Shown piece by piece: positions 15,419 to 22,406 of a DNA stretch of 40,374 nucleotides. Source of the stretch: an uncultured Treponema sp. (GTDB lineage: Bacteria > Spirochaetota > Spirochaetia > Treponematales > Treponemataceae); the NCBI GenBank assembly GCA_937894335.1, contig CALCRU010000056.1:1-40374 (forward strand), given 5' to 3'. Every line of letters starts with the position of its first letter. Position 1 is the stretch's first letter. The notes under the pieces are model-generated. The model was given only the letters and a program-made list of their open reading frames with translations. It did not search any database and had not been told where the DNA came from. The position numbers and the translations under genes are program-made.

Positions 15419-17092
15419 TCAATATCCGTCGCTCATGCTGCGGTTAATGTCTCTCTGGTAAAGTTCCTGATAAATCATACTTCGTGTCTTTAACTCGTCC
15501 TTAAGCTTCTGGGGGAAGGGAATGTAGCGCCAGAAAATTGCACGCACTTCCTTTTCCAATTTCTGCGTACCGTTGGACTCTTTTGTCATCCACAGAATGT
15601 AGTCGTCTATAAAGAACTGCTTTACATCGCCCTTCATTTTCTTAGAATCAATGTACTGATAGTAGTGTCCAGTAAGTCCGTCTGTCATCCAGTCGAAGGA
15701 AGCCTTTTCCTTTGCAACCTGCCAGCGCAAGTCGGCAACGGCTGTAAGACATGCAATACGCAAGTCACGGGGATACATGGGGATTACGATGCGGCCACGG
15801 CTTGTAATTCTGTTAAAGCGGTCAAAGGGTTCCCAACAGAAACCAGTGTCTCCGTATGTGGGCAGAAGCAGTGTGTATGGAACAATGCGGTTCTTAACTC
15901 CACGGTGAATGCGGATATAAGCCTCGGGGTCAATTGATTCAATCCATGCAAGTTCACGCAAAACATTTTCGCGGAAGCCAGTGCTCTTGTCAAAACAGTG
16001 GAAGAACTCGCGAGTAAAAATTGGAAACTGATTACCCTGACGGCCACAAGTCATTTTTGCCATTTGTCGCACGCTGGACATTTCGGTCATAATTTCTTCC
16101 TTGCCCACGCTTGCAGTTTCTTCCGCCATATCCATTGCCTTTGCATCAAGGCTAGACTCTATTTCTTTTGCTTCCTGAAATTCTTTTAGGTAAGTGGTAA
16201 GTTCCCTGTCGATTTTCTGCAGCTGCCTCATGCGGTTTGCAATTTCCAAAAACAGTTTTTTCTGCATTTCATCGTAAGGTCTTGTGTGGGGTTCCAGTCC
16301 GTAGAAAGGCTGATGTTCGCAAAGCTGTTCCAGACGGTCCTTTACTTCCCGTTCAACAGTTGCTCTTTCGTGTTCTTTTCCGTTTACAAGATTTTCTGAA
16401 CTTTGAAGTTTGCCACTGTTCTTGCTCTTAAGCTGCTGAATGCGCTGCTGATCGGCACCAGGTCCCTTGCTACGGTTTGGCGCTACCTCGTCAGTTGCAG
16501 AAATTGTAATGCGTCCTGCTGCAATTTCCTGCATCCATTCATCCATGTAAAGAACAGGCTCACCTGTAGTATTTGTAACTATGGCGCGAGAAAAGAAGTC
16601 CTTCTGCTCAGGGCTGAACAAGGAGGGAAGAACAACTCCGTACCTCATTGCAAAACGCTTACACTGGGGAACTTTTGAACTTATCATCTTTGGGGCAAGG
16701 CTTTTTAAAAATTCCCAGTAAGCCGTAACAATTTGCTGACGGTAAACGGTTCTGTCCTTTTTGTCCGTACAGTTAAGATACTTTACAAGCAACTGGTGCA
16801 GACGCTGGGCACTGTCACCTTCACCGCCAAGAGTCGTCTTATAGTATGCAGGGTCATCAAAAACCGTGCTAGGAGTGTCTTCAAAAAATTTTTCAATCGG
16901 AGCAAATCCCGTCAGACTCAAATCAACATCAGAATAGGAACGGTTCTTGCCGGAGTCCTTAAACGAATCAGGTACATCTTTAAGCTTTGGTTCAAACCGA
17001 TAGTTTGGAGAGGCATCACCAGAAGAAGGCGTCATCTCCTCCGCATTTTCCAGTAGCGCCGCAATACTTGGGTCTATATCGTTGTCAGCCAT
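15419..17092 (-). CDS. Large conserved-looking protein of unknown function
   Basis: No family recognised. The 557-aa product has no signal peptide or membrane helix. The N-terminal 90 residues are acidic and probably disordered; residues 200-310 are rich in Lys, Glu and Gln and contain likely coiled coil (RMRQLQKIDRELTTYLKEFQEAKEIESSL). The C-terminal half is globular and Trp/Tyr-rich (DLRWQVAKEKASFDWMTDGLTGHYYQY). The ATG is preceded by GGAG. Codon use looks like its neighbours, so it is probably a lineage-specific core gene and not a recent import. It is monocistronic by position. Confidence 0.75.
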   Translation of the reverse strand: MADNDIDPSIAALLENAEEMTPSSGDASPNYRFEPKLKDVPDSFKDSGKNRSYSDVDLSLTGFAPIEKFFEDTPSTVFDDPAYYKTTLGGEGDSAQRLHQLLVKYLNCTDKKDRTVYRQQIVTAYWEFLKSLAPKMISSKVPQCKRFAMRYGVVLPSLFSPEQKDFFSRAIVTNTTGEPVLYMDEWMQEIAAGRITISATDEVAPNRSKGPGADQQRIQQLKSKNSGKLQSSENLVNGKEHERATVEREVKDRLEQLCEHQPFYGLEPHTRPYDEMQKKLFLEIANRMRQLQKIDRELTTYLKEFQEAKEIESSLDAKAMDMAEETASVGKEEIMTEMSSVRQMAKMTCGRQGNQFPIFTREFFHCFDKSTGFRENVLRELAWIESIDPEAYIRIHRGVKNRIVPYTLLLPTYGDTGFCWEPFDRFNRITSRGRIVIPMYPRDLRIACLTAVADLRWQVAKEKASFDWMTDGLTGHYYQYIDSKKMKGDVKQFFIDDYILWMTKESNGTQKLEKEVRAIFWRYIPFPQKLKDELKTRSMIYQELYQRDINRSMSDGY

Positions 17093-17194
17093 TTATAACT
17101 CCATCTCTTGTGTATTCCTTTTATTTTACCATGGAATATGCAAGTGGGCAAGTAAGAAAAAAACCTTGTCATTTGTTACGGATGCCATTCAGTT

Positions 17195-17998
17195 TTAAAC
17201 AAAAAGTTCGCAGACTTCACTGTCTGTAAGAAAACGCCACTGTCCCGGAAGAAGAGCTGTGTCCAGAGTAAGGGAGCCAAATGCAACCCTCTTTAAAAAC
17301 ATTACCTCGTTGCCCAAGGCGTAAAAAATCCGCTTTACCTCGTGAAACTTTCCTTCGGTTAGGGTAAGAAGACAGACTGTGTTCAACCCTTCTCTGGTTC
17401 CGTCAGAAGAAACAAGGGTGCAATAGGGATTGTCATGGCTTACCCATTCGATTTTTGCAGGAGCAGAAACAAATGCTCTTGTTTTTCTATATTCCTTTAT
17501 GAAGATTCCTTTGTTAACCTCTAGCTCATACTGAGCTTTTTCTTCATCAGTTAATTCATCACGCAGATAGACAAGATATGTTTTTGGTATGCGGAATTCA
17601 GGCGTAGTCATGCGATGAGACAACCTTCCGTCCGTAGTAAGAATTAAAAGACCTTCTGTATCTAAATCAAGTCTTCCAATTGAATGCAGCACTGGCAGAA
17701 GCGGAGGCCTCCTTATTTCTTCAGGAAAAGAATCAAACACAGAAGCATGATGTCCTGCTGTGTGAGTGCACACTCTGTCCTGAGCCTTGTTAAGCATGAT
17801 GTAAAGATTGGGCGGCGTGGGAACTGTTTTTTCGTCAACGCACAGAATGTCTTTTCCGCGCACAAATGGACTGGAGGGAATCGTTACACGAACTCCGTTT
17901 ACAGTAACATTTCTGCTCTGCAAAAGCCGCCTTACGCTGCGGTTTGTGGTAAATCCCTGAAGGGTAAGAACTTCATCCAATCGTTCTGCATGAGGCAT
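17195..17998 (-). CDS. 16S rRNA pseudouridine synthase, RsuA/RluB/RluE/RluF family
   Basis: Converts a specific uridine in ribosomal RNA to pseudouridine. The 267-aa protein has an N-terminal S4 RNA-binding domain (residues 4-50, RLDEVLTLQGFTTNRSVRRLLQ) and a synthase domain with the catalytic motif GRLDLDTEGLLILTTDGRLSH (Asp about residue 112). The later block LTEGKFHEVKRIFYALGNEV is typical of RsuA-type enzymes. RsuA (U516 of 16S) is the closest assignment by architecture, but the exact target cannot be settled by sequence. GGGAG precedes the ATG at a suitable distance. Confidence 0.92.
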   Translation of the reverse strand: MPHAERLDEVLTLQGFTTNRSVRRLLQSRNVTVNGVRVTIPSSPFVRGKDILCVDEKTVPTPPNLYIMLNKAQDRVCTHTAGHHASVFDSFPEEIRRPPLLPVLHSIGRLDLDTEGLLILTTDGRLSHRMTTPEFRIPKTYLVYLRDELTDEEKAQYELEVNKGIFIKEYRKTRAFVSAPAKIEWVSHDNPYCTLVSSDGTREGLNTVCLLTLTEGKFHEVKRIFYALGNEVMFLKRVAFGSLTLDTALLPGQWRFLTDSEVCELFV

Positions 17999-18012
17999 GA
18001 CAGTTTCTCCCT

Positions 18013-18040
18013 TTTACTTTTTCCGTGTACATGCTATAAT
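18013..18040 (+). promoter_or_regulatory. Extended -10 promoter of the mtn-luxS operon
   Basis: A perfect TATAAT (18035-18040) preceded by TGC gives an extended -10 (TGnTATAAT). The -35 TTTACT (18013-18018) is 16 nt upstream and weak. It should drive the five-gene run from 18079. Confidence 0.7.
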
Positions 18041-18078
18041 GCTAGTGTAAATTGCAACAAAAATACAGAGGTAGTCGG

Positions 18079-18810
18079 ATGAAAAAATCCAAGAAGGTTG
18101 GCATTATCGGTGCCATGTCCTGTGAAGTTGAATCTCTTGTAAAAAAATTAAAGCCGATTCAAAAAGGAAGTTCCCTTGTGCAGACGGAAGCAGGCGGACT
18201 TATTTTTACGGAAGGACTCTTGGAAGGTCTTCCTGTTGTAGTGGTAAAGAGCGGCATTGGAAAAGTAAATGCGGCACTTTGCGCCCAGCGGCTCATTCTT
18301 CAGTTTGGAGTAACACACATCATCAACACGGGAATTGCAGGCGCAATGGCTTCGGGTCTTGGCGTACTTGATGTTGTTGTTTCAAAAGATGCAGTGTATC
18401 ACGACATGGATGCCACTGGATTTGGTTACAAGAAAACACAGATTCCGCAGATGAAGACAAGTGCATTCAAGGCCGACAAAAAAATGATTGATGCGGCAAC
18501 CATAGCATTTGCAGAATTAAAAGAAGCGGCCGGACACCAGCTTGTTGTAGGACGCATAGCCAGCGGAGACCAGTTTATAAGCGACAGAAGTCAGAAAGAC
18601 GAAATCCGCAGAAGCTGCAAACCAGCCTGTGTAGAAATGGAAGGAACTGCAATAGCCCATGCAGCCTACCTTAACAAAATTCCCTTTGCCATAATCAGAT
18701 GCATGAGCGACATGGCAGATGACACTGGCGAAAAAACATATTCATTTAACGAAACAAAAGCGGCGGCATTAAGCGCAAAACTTGTCTGTGCAATGCTTCC
18801 CCTATTCTGA
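18079..18810 (+). CDS. mtnN: 5'-methylthioadenosine/S-adenosylhomocysteine nucleosidase
   Basis: Cleaves adenine from methylthioadenosine and S-adenosylhomocysteine, producing S-ribosylhomocysteine for LuxS. The 243-aa protein shows the family blocks GIIGAMSCEVESL, VVKSGIGKVNAAL, INTGIAGAM, VYHDMDATGFGY and VEMEGTAIAHAA, with the catalytic Asp in the SDMAD stretch. The ATG at 18079 lies after AGAGGTAGTCGG; an upstream in-frame start at 18052 is less likely. Being directly upstream of luxS, the pair forms the complete two-step detoxification of S-adenosylhomocysteine and makes the AI-2 precursor. Confidence 0.95.
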   Translation: MKKSKKVGIIGAMSCEVESLVKKLKPIQKGSSLVQTEAGGLIFTEGLLEGLPVVVVKSGIGKVNAALCAQRLILQFGVTHIINTGIAGAMASGLGVLDVVVSKDAVYHDMDATGFGYKKTQIPQMKTSAFKADKKMIDAATIAFAELKEAAGHQLVVGRIASGDQFISDRSQKDEIRRSCKPACVEMEGTAIAHAAYLNKIPFAIIRCMSDMADDTGEKTYSFNETKAAALSAKLVCAMLPLF

Positions 18811-18826
18811 TTCAAAGGAGCAAATT

Positions 18827-19303
18827 ATGAGCGAAAAAAAATACAATGTAGACAGTTTTAATCTTGACCATACAAAAGTTACAGCACCCTTTGTACGCAG
18901 GGCCGCAAAAAAAGAAGGCGAAAAAGGAGACATTGTTTCCAAGTACGACATTCGCTTCTGTCAGCCCAACAAAGAATTTATGACCACTGGTGCAATCCAC
19001 ACTATTGAACATCTTGTTGCAGAATACATCCGCGACGAACTTCCCGGAATCGTAATTGACTTTTCTCCCATGGGATGCCGTACAGGATTTTATTTTACCG
19101 TTTGGGGAGACCACGAAGAAAGCTACATTGCGGAACACCTTTTGAATGTGCTAAAAAAAGTTGCCGTGTGGGACAAGGAAATTCCTGCCGCAACAGAAGT
19201 TGAATGCGGAAACTATCGCGACCACGATCTTGCAGGCGCAAAGGAATGGGCAAAAAAGTGGGTGGACGGAATTACTAACACCGGTTGGAACTGCTACAAA
19301 TAA
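18827..19303 (+). CDS. luxS: S-ribosylhomocysteine lyase
   Basis: Splits S-ribosylhomocysteine to homocysteine and DPD, the precursor of autoinducer AI-2. The 158-aa protein is of standard length. The metal site HTIEHL (HxxEH) lies around residues 57-62, the catalytic cysteine region is MGCRTGFYF (about 85-93), and the third ligand lies in CGNYRDHDL near 130. The ATG at 18827 has AAAGGAG about 8 nt upstream. It follows mtnN by 16 nt and precedes a DUF1538 transporter-like gene by 15 nt. No AI-2 receptor or Lsr transporter is present in this window. Confidence 0.97.
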   Translation: MSEKKYNVDSFNLDHTKVTAPFVRRAAKKEGEKGDIVSKYDIRFCQPNKEFMTTGAIHTIEHLVAEYIRDELPGIVIDFSPMGCRTGFYFTVWGDHEESYIAEHLLNVLKKVAVWDKEIPAATEVECGNYRDHDLAGAKEWAKKWVDGITNTGWNCYK

Positions 19304-19318
19304 TTCTCTTGAGCGAAT

Positions 19319-20836
19319 ATGAATCTACTTCAGAAATTTAAAGAAACGGTTTCATCCGTAGTGCCCATAATGGCCATCGTTTTAATTCTTGGACTTACGA
19401 TTGCTCCCCTTGGTGCAGGAACACTGCTTAGATTTGGCATAGGCGGACTCATGTTGATTGTTGGCCTTACGATTTTTTTGCAGGGCGTAGACATAGGCAT
19501 TCTTCCCATTGGCGAGCGTAGCGGTGCGGCCCTTACTGCAAAACGGAATCTTCCTCTGCTTTTGGGTGTTGCTTTTGCAATAGGCATAATGGTAACAATT
19601 GCAGAACCAGATGTTCAAGTTCTTGCTTCTCAGATTAAGGGAGTAGCACCGGGTGTAAACAAATGGGCTCTTGTGTTCATGATTGCCTTTGGCGTAGGTC
19701 TTTTTGTAATGCTAGGACTTCTTCGCACCATGCTGTCCTTAAATTTAAAGTGGGTGCTAATTATTTCATATGTCCTTCTTTTTGTACTTGCATTTTTAAG
19801 TCCAAAAGAATTTCAGGGAATTGCATTTGATGCAGGAGGAGCAACAACTGGCCCCATGACAGTTCCCTTTATTATGGCACTTGGAGTGGGAGTTGCGGCA
19901 GTTCGCTCTGCAGGAAAAAAATCAGCCTCTAACAGCGACTCCTTTGGTCTTACAGGCATTGCTTCCATCGGTCCTATTGCAGCAGTTTGTGTCTACGGAA
20001 TAATTCTAAAGAGCATGAACAATTCTTCTGCGGCACAGGATATTGCCCAAACTGCGGAACATTCACTTTCGGTTCTTCCATCCTCCCTAAGTCTGAGCAT
20101 TTTTGCAAAACTATTTCCAAGTGTAATAAAGGAAGTAAGTCTTGCCCTTCTTCCACTTATTGTCATGTTTGTCATATTCCAAATCTTTCTTCTTAAGATG
20201 CCTCCTGTTCAGGTGCGCCGTATGATTCGCGGTCTAGTCTTCAGTTTTATAGGGCTGGTAATTTTCCTAGTAGGCGTTAACGGAGGATTCATGCCAGCAG
20301 GAGAACAGCTGGGCCAAGTGTTAGGTGAATATGCAAATTCGGGAAGCAGGCTCTGGAGCATTCTTCTTGTTGCGGTAAGCCTTGTCTTTGGGGCGGTTGT
20401 CGTCTGTGCGGAACCTGCCGTCTGGGTTCTTACAGAACAGGTAGAAAGTGTTTCTGGCGGAACAATAAAACGCAAGGTAATGCTTGCATCCCTTTCTGTG
20501 GGAGTTGCAATTTCTGTAGGACTCAGCATGATACGCATTTTGTGCAAGTTTAGCCTGTGGTACATTCTTGTTCCTGGATACGCACTCGCACTGATTCTTA
20601 CATTTTTCTGTCCGCCACTTTTTACAGGCATTGCGTTTGACTCAGGCGGAGTAGCAAGCGGTCCCATGACAAGCACATTTATTCTTTCCTTTATGCTAGG
20701 AGTAGCCTCCACTTGCGGAGGAAATTCTGCCACAGACGCATTCGGAGTAATCGCACTAGTTGCAATGACACCACTTATTGCAATTCAGATTTTGGGAATC
20801 ATATTTAAAATTAAAAGTTCGGAGGCGAAGAAATGA
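19319..20836 (+). CDS. DUF1538 integral membrane protein (probable transporter)
   Basis: A 505-aa polytopic protein with about 12 hydrophobic segments and a clear internal duplication. Each half contains a reentrant-looking motif: GIAFDAGGATTGPMTVPF around residue 165 and GIAFDSGGVASGPMTSTF around residue 440. Each half also carries an AEPDVQVL or AEPAVWVL block. That pattern fits the DUF1538 family, whose substrate is unknown. The stop overlaps the ATG of a tandem PII-like gene (ATGA), as expected for a transporter with a dedicated PII-like regulator. The start has only a weak ribosome site (TTGAGCG), so translation may depend on luxS upstream. Confidence 0.88.
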   Translation: MNLLQKFKETVSSVVPIMAIVLILGLTIAPLGAGTLLRFGIGGLMLIVGLTIFLQGVDIGILPIGERSGAALTAKRNLPLLLGVAFAIGIMVTIAEPDVQVLASQIKGVAPGVNKWALVFMIAFGVGLFVMLGLLRTMLSLNLKWVLIISYVLLFVLAFLSPKEFQGIAFDAGGATTGPMTVPFIMALGVGVAAVRSAGKKSASNSDSFGLTGIASIGPIAAVCVYGIILKSMNNSSAAQDIAQTAEHSLSVLPSSLSLSIFAKLFPSVIKEVSLALLPLIVMFVIFQIFLLKMPPVQVRRMIRGLVFSFIGLVIFLVGVNGGFMPAGEQLGQVLGEYANSGSRLWSILLVAVSLVFGAVVVCAEPAVWVLTEQVESVSGGTIKRKVMLASLSVGVAISVGLSMIRILCKFSLWYILVPGYALALILTFFCPPLFTGIAFDSGGVASGPMTSTFILSFMLGVASTCGGNSATDAFGVIALVAMTPLIAIQILGIIFKIKSSEAKK

Positions 20837-21474
20837 CATACTCTTTGCTTGTTGGAATAGTCCTTCACGACAAGGGTGAAGTAATAACCAAAGCCGCAGT
20901 TGAAGCAGGAAGTTTTGGCGGAACCGTTCTAATGGGACGGGGACTAAGCTCAAGCAGATTTGCGGCAGCACTGGGAATAGAGTCTTCAAAAGATGTAGTC
21001 TACATCCTAACCGATGACGAAAAGAAGCAGACAATTTTTAATGCGATTGTTTCTGCAACACAAAACGAAAAGCAGCACTTTGGATGCCTGTTCTGCGTAG
21101 ATGCAGGATTCATGATTAAGACAGGAACAATTTCAGGAGGAGATTCAGACATGGAACAGAACAGAGGACATGAACTTATAACAGTAATTGTAAACAGGGG
21201 TTACGCTGATGATGCAATGGCGGCGGCCCGTAAGGCAGGTGCAAGCGGAGGAACTGCAATCAATGCAAGGGGAACCGCTAGAGAAGACGATGCAAAGTTT
21301 TTCGGCATGCACATTGTTCCAGAAAAAGAACTACTTCTCATCGTTGTAGAAAAAGAAAAAAAGCAGGAAGTTCTTGAAGCCATACGCACACTAGACTGTC
21401 TTTCTGAACCTGGAAGCGGAATCGCATACAGTTCTCCTGTTTCAGACTTTACTCTGCTGGGAAAGAAAAATTAA
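20833..21474 (+). CDS. Tandem PII-like signalling protein
   Basis: A 213-aa protein made of two PII-type ferredoxin-like domains (about residues 1-105 and 110-213), where classic PII is one domain of about 112 residues forming a trimer. Each half has the pattern xxxAGxxGGTxxxxRG (AGSFGGTVLMGRG and AGASGGTAINARG). The second has a T-loop-like segment GTAREDDAKFFGMHIVPEKE, while the first has a shorter loop and may be degenerate. No uridylylation tyrosine is obvious at the loop tip. Translation is coupled to the DUF1538 gene, so it probably regulates that membrane protein in response to a nucleotide or other small molecule. This is inference by analogy with GlnK-AmtB. Confidence 0.87.
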   Translation: MTYSLLVGIVLHDKGEVITKAAVEAGSFGGTVLMGRGLSSSRFAAALGIESSKDVVYILTDDEKKQTIFNAIVSATQNEKQHFGCLFCVDAGFMIKTGTISGGDSDMEQNRGHELITVIVNRGYADDAMAAARKAGASGGTAINARGTAREDDAKFFGMHIVPEKELLLIVVEKEKKQEVLEAIRTLDCLSEPGSGIAYSSPVSDFTLLGKKN

Positions 21475-21476
21475 AA

Positions 21477-22322
21477 ATGCCCCACTCTAAATTTAATGCG
21501 GAATCTTTTTTACAGAATTTCCACATGCAAAAAAAAGAGGCAGCGGTAAGCGTTTACGAAACAATAGACAGCACTAACACAGAAGCCCTAAGACGGCTTA
21601 CTGCCTGCACCTCCTACGAACAGATAAAAAAACACGACAGAGAAATTTTTGTTGCCGCAATGCAGACAAAAGGACGCGGCAGGACAGGACGAACATTTTA
21701 TTCACCAGACAGCACTGGCATTTACTTTTCTTTCATAACAGTTTCTAGCGAAAGACAAAGTAGACAGGAACTTCTTACAGTGCGTTCGGCAGTTGGAGTG
21801 TGCAGGGCAATAGACAAATGTTTTGGTACCGACTGCAAGATAAAATGGGTAAACGACATCTATCTAAACAGCAGGAAAGTATGCGGAATTCTTGCAGAAG
21901 GATTTTCACTTCCTGATGCGGAATGCATTCAGGCTACAGTTGTAGGAATCGGAATAAACATAAGCATGGATTCTTCCTACGCAAAAGAAAACAATCTTTC
22001 AAATGCAGGAGGAATTGTAGACGCAGCAGATAGAGACATGCGCCTTACCTTGGCCGCAAAATGTATAGAAGAAATTTTTTGCATATTGGATTCTGATGAA
22101 AATGTAATGGATGAATACAAAAGCCGCTCAATGCTAATGGGCAAAGCTGTAACAGTTTCACCCATAGCATCAGCATATGCAGCAGGTTGCACCCCGCAAA
22201 GTTACGAGGCAGTGGCAGTCCGCATAGAAGATGACGCCTCCCTTACAGTGCGCCTTCCTAACGGCCGCCTTAAAAGCCTAAGCTCTGGCGAAGTTACCCT
22301 CCACAACACTTTACTTTTTTAG
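21477..22322 (+). CDS. birA: Biotin--[acetyl-CoA-carboxylase] ligase
   Basis: Activates biotin with ATP and attaches it to the carboxyl carrier protein. The 281-aa enzyme lacks the N-terminal helix-turn-helix of E. coli BirA, so it is a group I ligase without repressor function. Catalytic blocks are IDSTNTEALR, the biotinyl-AMP loop KGRGRTGR (about residues 67-74), KWVNDIYL with the catalytic Lys, and GIGINI. It follows the PII-like gene by 2 nt and ends the operon. The last codons and the TAG stop lie inside a 36-bp duplicated copy of the tex 3' end, so the C-terminal residues (LLF) may have been changed by that duplication. Confidence 0.95.
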   Translation: MPHSKFNAESFLQNFHMQKKEAAVSVYETIDSTNTEALRRLTACTSYEQIKKHDREIFVAAMQTKGRGRTGRTFYSPDSTGIYFSFITVSSERQSRQELLTVRSAVGVCRAIDKCFGTDCKIKWVNDIYLNSRKVCGILAEGFSLPDAECIQATVVGIGINISMDSSYAKENNLSNAGGIVDAADRDMRLTLAAKCIEEIFCILDSDENVMDEYKSRSMLMGKAVTVSPIASAYAAGCTPQSYEAVAVRIEDDASLTVRLPNGRLKSLSSGEVTLHNTLLF

Positions 22323-22347
22323 CAAAGCGGCAAATGGATTGTAGTAC
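22312..22347. repeat. Direct repeat copy A of the tex 3' end
   Basis: This 36-bp segment matches 22407-22442 at 33 of 36 positions, all three differences being transitions. Read on the minus strand it encodes YYNPFAALLKK and a stop, like the true C-terminus of Tex (YYNPFATLLKK). Copy A overlaps the birA stop. Confidence 0.9.
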
Positions 22348-22406
22348 AGGACGAAAGTCTCTTCGAGCCTTTCGTCTGCGAGATTTTGCCTTGCAAAATC
22401 TCGTGC
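22348..22406. repeat. Double-hairpin element between the two tex 3' copies
   Basis: About 59 bp holding two perfect inverted repeats: GACGAAAG/CTTTCGTC (22350-22357 with 22369-22376; inner CTC/GAG can also pair) and CGAGATTTTGC/GCAAAATCTCG (22379-22389 with 22393-22403, 3-nt loop). It resembles a small non-coding repeat element. Neither hairpin has a T-tract, so I do not call it a terminator. Confidence 0.75.

Noticed and set aside
22348..22406. Bidirectional terminator between birA and tex
   Set aside because: The stems are strong but no T-tract follows on either strand, so I list it as a repeat element.
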